The notes: generated by a model not told the origin, from the sequence alone. Shown: positions 9,512 to 17,751, counted from the first letter of the stretch. The stretch is DNA of 64,000 nucleotides from JAJYSO01 sp964495935 (GCA_964495935.1 CAZBXQ010000010.1:1-64000); one strand, 5' to 3'. A program made the numbers and translations.

Positions 9512-11885
9512 ACGTTACTTTGGCCGAAAAATTCCGACCCGGGCTTTGCATTTTAAAATTATTATAAATGGTCTCATTAAAAACATTATCCAATTCCGCA
9601 GAAAAAGAAATCGTACGGCGTTGATCGATGGGTATTGTCCATACCCATCCCACGGTGTGCACCTGTTGAATAGGAATCACACGATTCGTATGAATTTTAC
9701 TGTGCCCAAAAAGTCCCAGAAAGCCGTTGGGCTCATATTGTTTCTCAACAAAGTCCAAATAGTACTGATGTACATAGGAATACGACCAATATCCACGCAG
9801 CTTATCTTTTTTATTGATAATCGCATCAAAGGTATAGCTTGCCATGGCATTTCCAAAATAAAAAGGGAGGTTGCTTACCCGAGCATCCTTAAAATGGGCA
9901 TTATTGGAAATATTATTATTGGACCCCTGAAAACGAAATTCATTATAGGTTAAATTTCCGGTCAATTCAAGGTTTTTAACAGGGTGGTAAGAGCCTTCCA
10001 ATTCCACGCCATACCCTCTCACCTTATCGAGGTTTAAAAAGATAGAACTAAACTGGGAAATGTCTTTTAGGCGAATTAAATCCCGGGTATCACGATAATA
10101 TACATTAGCTTCCAGGGTGTAGCGTTTGCGGTTTCGGTAGCGGGCTCCAAAATTCACGTTGACACTGCGTTCCGGCTTGAGTTCGAGATTGGTCATAATA
10201 AATGTATTATCGCCAAAAATCTCGTTCTGATCCGGTAGGCGATATGTATTTTCAATAGATCCTCTGAGCATCAAACCGTTGTAAAAGTTGTATTTTAAAG
10301 ATTGTGAAAAACTTACCCCTTCATTACTTTTCGGTCGATCAAATTCCTGCTTTATATCATTAAATACTCGTCCTCTGGCATTTGAAGCCAGATATTTAAC
10401 CTGGGTCAATCCCTCAATTCGGCTTTCCAGCAATTTGTATTGATACCCCAGTCCGAGTATAAAACGATTGTAATCCACATGAGTTTTTGCATTACGTCGC
10501 TGTAGGTCATCGGCAGTTCGGCGCAAATAGGTATCGACCGCATTTAAGATCAGCTTGTGTCGATCATTAAAATTATACGACAGCAAGCCCCGGTAGGTAA
10601 AGTTATTAACCCGGGTTTCTATAATGGGGAGATCAAAGGGCGAGACACTTCCCATTTCTGATCCCGATTGAGATTCCCGGCGATCTCCTTTCCAATCAAA
10701 AGTCGTGTTTTTTAAAGTATCGCCCAGCTGACTCTTGATACTGCTAAAAACAAAGAAGTGAGAAGTCTCCAATTTCTCGTCAAAAAGCTTTTTCTTGTAT
10801 TGGATGGAAGGAACCAGATAAGCATGCTCACGATGATAGACATTCCCAAAGGGCTGGCTTCGACTGGTAAAGCTGTTTTGGATTTCCCGCTTCAATTCAT
10901 AACTATTCAGTTTGAATTTTAAAAGATCGGCCCAGGTATGATTTTCAACATTCACATAAGCTTCGGCACTGTATTGCTTGTATCCGTTATGAAATAATCG
11001 GGCACTGATACGATCGGTCCGTCCCGTTTCTTCATTGGGGTACGGAAGATCGTCTACCTTAAAATCATTGTCGCTGTAATTTCCAAAAGCGTTGATTCCG
11101 TAGGAGAGCTTATCCGACACCCGGTAAAAGGAATTCAAGGTCAACTTATGGGTATTAAACGAACCTATTTCATAGCTCATCCGGTGGATGTTTTTGGCGG
11201 GCTTTTTAGTGACAATATTAATAGCCCCTCCCAAGGCATCGATTCCGATTTCGGTGGGCATAACTCCCTTATAGATTTCGATATAATCGGCTACGCTGGA
11301 AGGGATTTTGGTCAATCCCATACTCGATCCTAAGTAATCTATCGGGATTCCGTCGATCAAAAATTTAATCGACTTCCCGCTAAAACCTCCGATTACCACA
11401 TCGGCCTCTGCTCCCAGTCCGCCGGAATTCCGAACGCGCACACCGGCAGCCCGATTGACGAGTTGTTCTACTGAGGAAGAAGAACGCATCTGCGCCCCCA
11501 AATCTACCACCTCTGCCTTAATTGACCGGTTGGCCCGAATATTGGCTCCATTGGCCACTCCATCAAGGTTTACCGGATCCAGTGCATGGTCTGAAAAATC
11601 AATAGAAATCCCGGAAATATCCTGATTTACAAAAAGTTTGAGGACCGGAGAAATAATCCCTTCGTCATTGATGGCATAGATTGAATAGTCACCGGAATCC
11701 AACCCTGAAATACAAAAATTCCCCTCTTCATTGGCCGTTGTGGTTGTAGCTGTCTCCACTATAGTAATCGTCGCCCCGGCCTGTCTTTCACCTGCATTTT
11801 TCACACTTCCACAAACTGTATATTGAGCCCACAACCCCATCGGGAAAATAAAAAGCAGTACAATAAAGATAGGAAAGCGCTTCAT
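9501..11885 (-). CDS. TonB-dependent outer-membrane receptor
   Basis: This is a 794-aa outer-membrane receptor. The order is signal peptide (MKRFPIFIVLLFIFPMGLWAQ), carboxypeptidase-regulatory-like beta-sandwich (about 25-100), plug domain (about 115-235, with VVIGGFSGKSIKFLIDGIPI and GALGGAINIVTKK-like end), then a 22-strand barrel ending in the aromatic C-terminus KVTYDF. There is no SusC-specific signature and no SusD neighbour, so a metal chelate or siderophore is a more likely ligand than a glycan; this is inference. It is preceded by a lipoprotein gene 96 bp upstream and translationally coupled to the downstream lipoprotein. Confidence 0.93.
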   Translation of the reverse strand: MKRFPIFIVLLFIFPMGLWAQYTVCGSVKNAGERQAGATITIVETATTTTANEEGNFCISGLDSGDYSIYAINDEGIISPVLKLFVNQDISGISIDFSDHALDPVNLDGVANGANIRANRSIKAEVVDLGAQMRSSSSVEQLVNRAAGVRVRNSGGLGAEADVVIGGFSGKSIKFLIDGIPIDYLGSSMGLTKIPSSVADYIEIYKGVMPTEIGIDALGGAINIVTKKPAKNIHRMSYEIGSFNTHKLTLNSFYRVSDKLSYGINAFGNYSDNDFKVDDLPYPNEETGRTDRISARLFHNGYKQYSAEAYVNVENHTWADLLKFKLNSYELKREIQNSFTSRSQPFGNVYHREHAYLVPSIQYKKKLFDEKLETSHFFVFSSIKSQLGDTLKNTTFDWKGDRRESQSGSEMGSVSPFDLPIIETRVNNFTYRGLLSYNFNDRHKLILNAVDTYLRRTADDLQRRNAKTHVDYNRFILGLGYQYKLLESRIEGLTQVKYLASNARGRVFNDIKQEFDRPKSNEGVSFSQSLKYNFYNGLMLRGSIENTYRLPDQNEIFGDNTFIMTNLELKPERSVNVNFGARYRNRKRYTLEANVYYRDTRDLIRLKDISQFSSIFLNLDKVRGYGVELEGSYHPVKNLELTGNLTYNEFRFQGSNNNISNNAHFKDARVSNLPFYFGNAMASYTFDAIINKKDKLRGYWSYSYVHQYYLDFVEKQYEPNGFLGLFGHSKIHTNRVIPIQQVHTVGWVWTIPIDQRRTISFSAELDNVFNETIYNNFKMQSPGRNFSAKVTYDF

Positions 11886-11981
11886 ATACTATCAAAAAGA
11901 AATTCGGACAACACCCTTACCCGAGAATTGCCCGAATTTCACAATTATATTAAAATTACATTCGTGATCGATTTGACACGT

Positions 11982-12656
11982 TTAGGATTCAGTGCTTTCG
12001 GGATTGATGGGGGTAGTATATTTTTCTCCCTCAATCTGAACCTCTACAAACTTTGTCGGTTGTCCTTTATGAATGGTATAACGCACCGGCGTTTTTACAT
12101 AATCTCCACGTTCTCCTCCAACCTTACGAGAACTGAGATCGGCCGTAAACTCAATGGTATTTCCTTCATTGGAAACCGAAATATCTCGAATATTATACAA
12201 GGTAAAGTCGGAAGAGACAGGCCCGCCTTCCGGTTGTACTTGTACAACTTCAAAGCTGGTATTATCTTTCGTATAATTCCAATACCAATAGTCTTCATTC
12301 TGATCATAATTTTCAGGTGGAGTAAAACCACGCATAATATAATCAAAACGATTCCCGACAACTTCGCCATCTACCACCACATCACGAGGTACAAAAGAGA
12401 AACCGGAGATTTGTCCTTTATCAAACATAAACGGGGCATATCCCAAAGCAGCCGGCGGGCTGTAGGGAACCTTCTCCGTATCCCATGCCACATCTTCTGC
12501 ATTCAGGAAATTCATCGTTTCCAATTGCCACTGCCCCTCTAAAACCAGATTGTCTTCCGTACTGATAAAATCATTGTCGTCACTGCTGCTACAGGCTACC
12601 AGACTAAAAAACAGGAACCCCAGGCTCAGTAAGAATAAATATTTCGTTCTCCTCAT
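11982..12656 (-). CDS. Lipocalin-like small lipoprotein of the TonB locus
   Basis: This is a 224-aa lipoprotein: MRRTKYLFLLSLGFLFFSLVAC ends in a lipobox and is followed by SSSDDND. The mature part starts with a lipocalin-like GxW (LEGQWQLETMNF) and is rich in aromatic beta strands. I do not recognise a named family. It is first in a minus-strand unit with the TonB receptor and the DUF4374-like lipoprotein and is likely a ligand-handling partner. The leader upstream carries a consensus -7 box at 12713-12720. Confidence 0.7.
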   Translation of the reverse strand: MRRTKYLFLLSLGFLFFSLVACSSSDDNDFISTEDNLVLEGQWQLETMNFLNAEDVAWDTEKVPYSPPAALGYAPFMFDKGQISGFSFVPRDVVVDGEVVGNRFDYIMRGFTPPENYDQNEDYWYWNYTKDNTSFEVVQVQPEGGPVSSDFTLYNIRDISVSNEGNTIEFTADLSSRKVGGERGDYVKTPVRYTIHKGQPTKFVEVQIEGEKYTTPINPESTES

Positions 12657-12712
12657 AATCTTAAAAAATAATTTTAATTTATACTAAATAAAAGAGTCTA
12701 TAAAAAGTTGCG

Positions 12713-12720
12713 CAAAGATA
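12713..12720 (-). promoter_or_regulatory. -7 box TATCTTTG for the TonB/lipoprotein unit
   Basis: An exact match to the Bacteroidota TAnnTTTG box lies on the minus strand, 57 bp before the lipoprotein ATG at 12656. No convincing TTTG -33 box is present, which would fit an activator-dependent or sigma-factor-regulated promoter. Confidence 0.6.
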
Positions 12721-12907
12721 AGGTTTCAGACCTATATTTCATCATAAAATTCTCTAAAGACGGTAAATCCTTTACGCTCTTGGTTTTTTATAATTTACGA
12801 CCTCGCGTGGTACTGATCAATTCCCGATCTCTATCCGTGTTTTTGGGTATTAAAAATTTTATCGGTATCCGTTCCTTCACCTCGGGAGCGGCAGGCGCAA
12901 ATTTATA
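12721..12907 (-). other. Upstream leader with second -7 box and start-less open frame
   Basis: A second exact minus-strand box, TAAATTTG, lies at 12898-12905, about 180 bp upstream of the first. Between the two boxes an open frame without a start codon runs on the minus strand and ends ELISTTRGRKL before a TAA, about 40 codons. It reads like a genuine protein C-terminus (charged, no low complexity), so it may be a decayed gene or a leader. I cannot name it. Confidence 0.35.
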
Positions 12908-12973
12908 ATTTATTATTATTTAAACTCAATAAAAATAATTATTTTTCGACTCACTATTTTTAATCGTCCGAGG

Positions 12974-13003
12974 TTGCCAAACCTATTTTAAAAAGTATCT
13001 TTG
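12974..13003 (+). promoter_or_regulatory. Promoter of the cytochrome oxidase assembly operon
   Basis: TTG at 12974-12976 and TATCTTTG at 12996-13003 are separated by 19 bp, a full match to the flavobacterial -33/-7 promoter. Transcription would start near 13007, leaving a leader of only about 15 nt before the TTG start codon of cyoE. Confidence 0.8.
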
Positions 13004-13023
13004 CAGGCACAAAAATCGCATTC

Positions 13024-13929
13024 TTGGAAAATACCACAGTACATTCTGTATCCTCTCCTTCTTTTTTATCGGATCTCAAGGCCGTCACGAAAGTACGTTT
13101 ATCGGTGAGCGTCGTGTTTTCGGCCGTAGCGGGATATTTTCTCGGTGCCGAGCACATTGATTTCGTTGTGGTTTTGCTCCTTGCTATCGGGGGATACCTA
13201 ATGGTGGGGGCCTCCAACGTCTTTAATCAAATCATGGAGCGGGAAACGGACGCCCTGATGGAACGAACCAAAAACCGCCCCTTACCGGCGGGGCGAATGA
13301 CCTTGAATACGGCATTGATTATTGGATTAAGTTTTACCATTTTGGGGATCTGGGTCCTCTATATGATTAATTCGACCACCGCTTTATTCGGCGCGATTTC
13401 CATAGGTTTATATGTGTTAATTTATACCCCGTTAAAACAAAAAACACCGTTCTCGGTATTTGTAGGAGCTTTCCCGGGAGCAATTCCCTTTATGATGGGA
13501 TGGATTGCCGCCACCAACAATTTTGGAATTGAAGCCGGCACACTCTTTATGTTGCAATTTTTCTGGCAATTTCCTCACTTCTGGGCACTGGGATGGTGGC
13601 TCTATGACGATTACAAAAAAGGGGGATTTTTTATGCTCCCCACAGGAAAGCGGGATCAAACCACGGCGATCCAAACTATTCTCTATTCTGTGTGGACCGT
13701 AGCGGTTTCGCTTATCCCTGCTTTCGGAATAACGGGCAGGCTGTATCTCTCTACCCCTTCAGCCCTTCTCATCGGAATCATCGGAATCGGATTTATTTAC
13801 TATGCCATTCGTCTTTACCAAAGGCGGACTACAAAATCGGCGCGGGAACTTATGTTTGCCAGCGTATCATACATCACTTTATTACAGATAATCTACGTTT
13901 TAGATAAATATATAAGACTATGGATTTAA
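13024..13929 (+). CDS. cyoE: Heme O synthase (protoheme IX farnesyltransferase)
   Basis: This is an integral membrane UbiA-type prenyltransferase of 301 aa that farnesylates heme b to heme O for heme-copper oxidases. The first Asp-rich motif appears as NVFNQIMERETDALMERTKNRPLP (about 60-83, cited here in part as NQIMERETD), and the second as the YDDYKKGG loop. Translation probably starts at TTG 13024, since the promoter at 12974-13003 leaves no room for an upstream start and no in-frame ATG exists before the conserved SFLSDLKAVTKVRLS. Its 3' end overlaps the next gene by 10 bp. Confidence 0.95.
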   Translation: MENTTVHSVSSPSFLSDLKAVTKVRLSVSVVFSAVAGYFLGAEHIDFVVVLLLAIGGYLMVGASNVFNQIMERETDALMERTKNRPLPAGRMTLNTALIIGLSFTILGIWVLYMINSTTALFGAISIGLYVLIYTPLKQKTPFSVFVGAFPGAIPFMMGWIAATNNFGIEAGTLFMLQFFWQFPHFWALGWWLYDDYKKGGFFMLPTGKRDQTTAIQTILYSVWTVAVSLIPAFGITGRLYLSTPSALLIGIIGIGFIYYAIRLYQRRTTKSARELMFASVSYITLLQIIYVLDKYIRLWI

Positions 13930-14498
13930 AGGAAGAAAAAATAAGAAGGAGACGCTCCCGAAAAATGTTGCTCTGGATTGCCATGGCCAGCATGTTTATG
14001 ATGTTTGCCGGTTTTACCAGTGCCTATGTCGTGAGCGAAGCCCGCGAAGATTGGGTTGAAAATTTGGGACTTCCCTCCATCTTTACTTGGAGTACCATTG
14101 TCATTGTTGCCAGTAGTTTATCGCTTTTTTTTGTTAAAAAGAGCATTAAAAAGAATAAACAAACACTCTCCTTTTTGCTTCTTATCATTAGTTTTGGCTT
14201 GGGAGTAACCTTTATCGTTCTCCAGCTGAAAGGCTTTAACCATTTATTTTTAGAAGGATATTATCCCATGGGAGGAGCCAGTACAATTAACATTTCTTTC
14301 TACTATATCATAATATTTACCCATATACTGCACGTCTTTTCCGGACTTATCGTCCTTATGATTCTAATTTATAATCATTTTAAAAAGCGTTACAAGGCAG
14401 GGCAAACACTGGGATTAGAGCTGGGTATCACATTCTGGCACTTCGTGGATTTTGTCTGGATATACCTGTTTCTATTTATTACTTTTTTCGGAAAATAA
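13920..14498 (+). CDS. Heme-copper oxidase subunit III, first copy
   Basis: This membrane protein of 192 aa has five predicted transmembrane segments and the subunit III hallmarks FTHILHVFSGLIVL and the terminal FWHFVDFVWIYLF. It lacks the first two helices of the seven-helix form. It overlaps cyoE by 10 bp, indicating coupling. In flavobacteria this short subunit III precedes a longer one, as here. Subunits I and II are not in the window. Confidence 0.9.
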   Translation: MDLKEEKIRRRRSRKMLLWIAMASMFMMFAGFTSAYVVSEAREDWVENLGLPSIFTWSTIVIVASSLSLFFVKKSIKKNKQTLSFLLLIISFGLGVTFIVLQLKGFNHLFLEGYYPMGGASTINISFYYIIIFTHILHVFSGLIVLMILIYNHFKKRYKAGQTLGLELGITFWHFVDFVWIYLFLFITFFGK

Positions 14499-14505
14499 AA
14501 ATTAC

Positions 14506-14513
14506 TACTTTTG
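14506..14513 (+). promoter_or_regulatory. Internal -7 box TACTTTTG before the second subunit III
   Basis: An exact TAnnTTTG box lies in the 57-bp gap between the two subunit III genes, with a T-rich TTTTTTCG about 17 bp upstream in place of TTTG. It could allow separate expression of the distal genes. Confidence 0.5.
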
Positions 14514-14555
14514 TCATACCCGATTACTATTTCAATATTAAATAACTAAGATTAT

Positions 14556-15536
14556 ATGGACGCAGCATTAGCAAAGACCGGCACTGAAGGCAGTGTCTGG
14601 GGGGGTGGGCAAAGGCCCATGAAAGCTAAATACGGCAAAATGATGCTATGGTTTTTCCTGGCTTCAGATTCCTTAACCTTCGCCTCTTTCATTTTAGGAT
14701 ACGGTCTTTCACGTTACAAATACTTCGATATTTGGCCCATCGCCGATGATGTCTTCAACGAAGTCCCTTTCTTACCGGGAGTTGAAGCCCCATTAATCTA
14801 TACTGCATTCATGACCTTCCTGTTGATTTTCTCTTCGGTTACCATGGTACTGGCGGTGCATTACGGGCGAGAAATGAATCGGGCCAAAGTCACCCTTTTC
14901 ATGGCGTTGACTATTCTTGGCGGGCTTACCTTTATCGGGTCACAAGCTTTTGAGTGGGCCGGATTTATCAAAGGAGAACACGGTGCTATCGAATTAAATG
15001 GCGGAAAAGTTGTTCACGTTTTTGATGGTAACGGGCATCAGGTCACTCTCAGTGAAATTGCTATTCCCGAGGATGGCGTACGACAATCGTTAGAACGAAA
15101 TAAAGGGCTCTGGTTCAAGGAAGAAGGCTACCTCCCTACAGTAACATTAAGCGAGGTAATGGCCGGATTCAAGGCCAATGAAGATTTGCTTATTCGTCTT
15201 CCCAACGTGGACAAGCATCGTAATAAAGAAATGTTGAACCGGGAAGAATCCTTAAAATTATTAGAAAACGATGCGGCAGGAGTTGTTCAAGGTGCCAATT
15301 TAAGGCACAATGAGTATGGCCCCCCCATGTTTGCCGATTACTTCTTCTTTATTACCGGTTTTCACGGTTTTCACGTAACCATCGGACTCACTTTGCTTAT
15401 CATCGTATTCTTTAATGTCCTTATCGGAACCTACGAAAAACGCGGAAAATACACCATGGTAGAAAAAGTCGGATTGTACTGGCATTTTGTGGATCTGGTT
15501 TGGGTCTTTGTGTTCACTTTCTTTTACCTCGTTTAA
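14556..15536 (+). CDS. Heme-copper oxidase subunit III, long copy with soluble insert
   Basis: This is a 326-aa subunit III. Membrane segments and signatures flank both ends (MLWFFLASDSLTFASFI near residue 30; FFFITGFHGFHVTIGL near 264; YWHFVDLVWVFVF at the end). Between about residues 138 and 258 there is a hydrophilic insert of roughly 120 residues, with no membrane segment, that the ordinary subunit III lacks. The insert would lie on one face of the membrane. It is the second of two adjacent subunit III genes and is followed 21 bp later by subunit IV. Confidence 0.9.
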   Translation: MDAALAKTGTEGSVWGGGQRPMKAKYGKMMLWFFLASDSLTFASFILGYGLSRYKYFDIWPIADDVFNEVPFLPGVEAPLIYTAFMTFLLIFSSVTMVLAVHYGREMNRAKVTLFMALTILGGLTFIGSQAFEWAGFIKGEHGAIELNGGKVVHVFDGNGHQVTLSEIAIPEDGVRQSLERNKGLWFKEEGYLPTVTLSEVMAGFKANEDLLIRLPNVDKHRNKEMLNREESLKLLENDAAGVVQGANLRHNEYGPPMFADYFFFITGFHGFHVTIGLTLLIIVFFNVLIGTYEKRGKYTMVEKVGLYWHFVDLVWVFVFTFFYLV

Positions 15537-15557
15537 AAATAATAATTCAGGATTATA

Positions 15558-15929
15558 ATGGCAGAAACAATAGCATCACAGAAAAAAAGTCATAATCATC
15601 ACGTTAAACGAATATGGATGGTCTTTTGGATATTGGCCATCGTGACCTCGGTTGAGGTACTCTTGGGTATTATCAGGCCCGATTTCCTAATCATTCATCA
15701 ATTATGGCATATGTCCCTGTTAAACTGGGTATTCATAGGCCTTACCGTGGTTAAAGCCTATTACATCACATGGACTTTTATGCATATGGAACAAGAGAAT
15801 GTAAACCTTCGGCGTTCAGTAGTCTGGACCGTTGTTTTCTACATCATATATATGGTGTTCATTCTTTTGGCAGAGGGAGATTATCTGAGCGACATGGTGC
15901 ATGACGGATATGTCCTATGGGATTTCTAA
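15558..15929 (+). CDS. Cytochrome c oxidase subunit IV-like protein
   Basis: This is a small membrane protein of 123 aa with three transmembrane segments in the CyoD/prokaryotic COX4 pattern (VKRIWMVFWILAIVTSVEV; LTVVKAYYITWTFMHME; VFYIIYMVFILLAEGDY). It is an accessory subunit expected to stabilise the oxidase. It is the last gene before a strong terminator at 15955-15982. Confidence 0.85.
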   Translation: MAETIASQKKSHNHHVKRIWMVFWILAIVTSVEVLLGIIRPDFLIIHQLWHMSLLNWVFIGLTVVKAYYITWTFMHMEQENVNLRRSVVWTVVFYIIYMVFILLAEGDYLSDMVHDGYVLWDF

Positions 15930-15954
15930 ACTCAAGTATTCTAAATATATTGAT

Positions 15955-15982
15955 AAAAGGCTATTCGTTGAATAGCCTTTTT
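15955..15982 (+). terminator. Rho-independent terminator after subunit IV
   Basis: A perfect 12-bp stem, AAAAGGCTATTC / GAATAGCCTTTT, with loop GTT and a T run, sits 26 bp after the subunit IV stop codon. It separates the oxidase-subunit unit from the downstream assembly genes. Confidence 0.9.
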
Positions 15983-15983
15983 C

Positions 15984-15991
15984 TAATTTTG
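15984..15991 (+). promoter_or_regulatory. -7 box TAATTTTG directly after the terminator
   Basis: An exact TAnnTTTG box begins 1-2 bp after the terminator's T run and 21 bp before the next start codon, so the SCO-like pair is transcribed anew. The -33 position falls inside the terminator stem. Confidence 0.65.
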
Positions 15992-16011
15992 TACAACACC
16001 CGATAGCGACC

Positions 16012-16680
16012 ATGAAGAAAGCATTCATTTTTATCGTTCTGTTAGCACTCCCCATCTCCATCTACATTATATTTGCGACAGCAGTTCATCACTTCTCCTA
16101 CCTGCCCGTACTGACTGAAAGAGTAGGCCCTCTCAACAATTTCTCTTCGGCTCAAGAGGATTCCCTGCAATTGAACAACACGGTTACCGTACTCACCTTT
16201 TATGGGAATCGCGTAAAAGACATGAAAGGATATGCCTACAACCTGCACGAAAAAATTTATAAGAAAAATTACATCTATAAAGATTTCCAAATCCTTACCA
16301 TCGCCGAAAAAGGACAGGAAAAAGAGGCCCGAAAACTACTCGACGAACTGGGCGAATTTACCAATATCAATATGAAAAAATGGCACTTTGCTTATGGAGA
16401 CTCGCTGCAAATTCATCGTTTTTTCAAGAGTTTAAAAACCAATTTACATTTGGACGATAAAAATGCGACTCCTTATGCCTTTATTATAGATAAGGAAAGA
16501 AATTTGAGAGGTCATAAAGACCCCGAAGACGAACACGGTGTCGATTACGGCTACGTCACCGGTTCGGTAGCCGCTTTAAACAACAAAATGGTCGGTGACG
16601 TCAGTATTGTTTTGGCCGAATACCGATTGAAAGAAAATCAGGAAAAGAATAATATTCTTAAGTACAAAGACAAAAAATGA
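16012..16680 (+). CDS. Membrane-anchored SCO-like protein without cysteines
   Basis: This is a 222-aa protein with one N-terminal transmembrane helix (AFIFIVLLALPISIYIIFA) and a periplasmic domain in the thioredoxin/SCO pattern: a first strand VTVLTFYGN, a helix, IYKDFQILTI, and the late strand TPYAFIIDKERNLRGH that aligns by eye with the end of SCO. It has no CxxxC and no cysteine at all, so it cannot bind copper like SCO. Its TGA overlaps the ATG of the SCO gene (ATGA), indicating coupled synthesis. I know of no assigned function; a partner or regulator of SCO in oxidase assembly is inference. Confidence 0.7.
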   Translation: MKKAFIFIVLLALPISIYIIFATAVHHFSYLPVLTERVGPLNNFSSAQEDSLQLNNTVTVLTFYGNRVKDMKGYAYNLHEKIYKKNYIYKDFQILTIAEKGQEKEARKLLDELGEFTNINMKKWHFAYGDSLQIHRFFKSLKTNLHLDDKNATPYAFIIDKERNLRGHKDPEDEHGVDYGYVTGSVAALNNKMVGDVSIVLAEYRLKENQEKNNILKYKDKK

Positions 16681-17432
16681 GAGAGAAAAGAGCATATATC
16701 ATAGGCTTATCGCTGATCATCCTGGTATTTGGTCTTTGGGTGATTAAAAATTTTAACTACCGCTACCAGCACAACGAAATCCTGAAACCGGATAAGCTGT
16801 CGGGATTACGAAAAGCACCGGTGAGCAACCCCTCCGGAAACTCGGACAACGACGTGGATTATGTGGTCCTCAACGACAAAAGACAAAAAGCACCGGATTT
16901 TAAATTTATCGATCAAAACGGCGACACCATCACCCAAGACAACTATGCCGGAAAGGTATATCTGGTAGAGTTCTTTTACACGACCTGCCCCACGATTTGC
17001 CCAATTATGAATGAAAATCTTGGAGAAATTGCCGATGAATTTAAAAACAACAAAAAATTTGGAATTGCCTCTTTTAGTATTGACTCCAAACACGACACCC
17101 CAAAAGTTCTTAAAGAATATGCCGAGAATCATGGGATTACCCATCCCAACTGGCATCTCCTAACAGGAAACCGAGATTCCATTTACAGTTTAGCCGAAAA
17201 TGGTTTCCGAATCACTACTCAGGAAGATCCCAACGAACCCGGAGGCATCCTGCATGACGGTATGTTTGCCTTAATTGATAAAGAGGGTTATTTCCGTGCT
17301 CGAAAAGATGAGTATGGAAATTCCATTATTTATTACCGCGGTTATATTAAACGCAACAGCGTTGCAGAAGTCGGAGAAAAACCTCAGATTAATGAACTCA
17401 TTGAAGATATTAAATCATTACTGCACGAATAA
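16677..17432 (+). CDS. SCO1/SenC copper chaperone for cytochrome oxidase
   Basis: This is a 251-aa membrane-anchored SCO protein: an N-terminal helix (about 8-24) and a thioredoxin fold with TTCPTICP (copper ligands Cys104 and Cys108) and the conserved His193 in ILHDGMFALID. SCO proteins deliver copper to, or reduce the cysteines of, the CuA site of subunit II. Placement directly after oxidase subunits fits this. It is translationally coupled to the cysteine-less paralogue upstream. Confidence 0.94.
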   Translation: MREKRAYIIGLSLIILVFGLWVIKNFNYRYQHNEILKPDKLSGLRKAPVSNPSGNSDNDVDYVVLNDKRQKAPDFKFIDQNGDTITQDNYAGKVYLVEFFYTTCPTICPIMNENLGEIADEFKNNKKFGIASFSIDSKHDTPKVLKEYAENHGITHPNWHLLTGNRDSIYSLAENGFRITTQEDPNEPGGILHDGMFALIDKEGYFRARKDEYGNSIIYYRGYIKRNSVAEVGEKPQINELIEDIKSLLHE

Positions 17433-17445
17433 GTACAAATAGTGT

Positions 17446-17476
17446 TTTGTAAAGCCCTCGAATTATTGTAATTTTG
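17446..17476 (+). promoter_or_regulatory. Promoter for the small CxxC membrane protein
   Basis: TTTG at 17446-17449 and TAATTTTG at 17469-17476 are spaced by 19 bp, a full flavobacterial consensus, 27 bp before the ATG at 17503. Confidence 0.8.
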
Positions 17477-17502
17477 AAATTGATATTGGTAATCCTCTCG
17501 TT

Positions 17503-17751
17503 ATGAAAGCCATTTCCTTAAAATCGGTAGTCATCAGCAGTCTGGTCTTCCTGCTGCCCTTTGTTACATCAGCTCAATGCGCCATGTGCCGAGCGGCTTT
17601 AGAAACGGGAGACCGGCAAGCCACTGCCGAAGGCATCAATCATGGAATTACTTATCTGATGATATTTCCCTATGTAATCTCCGGAATTATGGCTTATGCT
17701 ATCTATCGAATATACAAACGTGAAGGGCCTCCTTCCGACTCCTCCATTTAA
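17503..17751 (+). CDS. Small membrane protein with exported CxxC motif
   Basis: This is an 82-aa protein. A signal peptide ending VTSAQ is followed at once by CAMCRAALETG (Cys26 and Cys29), and a single transmembrane helix near the C-terminus (about 48-68, YLMIFPYVISGIMAYAIYRI) is followed by a basic tail. The CxxC pair would therefore face the periplasm. It recurs next to oxidase assembly genes in flavobacteria but is uncharacterised; a role in metal or thiol handling is inference. It has its own promoter (17446-17476). Confidence 0.75.
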   Translation: MKAISLKSVVISSLVFLLPFVTSAQCAMCRAALETGDRQATAEGINHGITYLMIFPYVISGIMAYAIYRIYKREGPPSDSSI

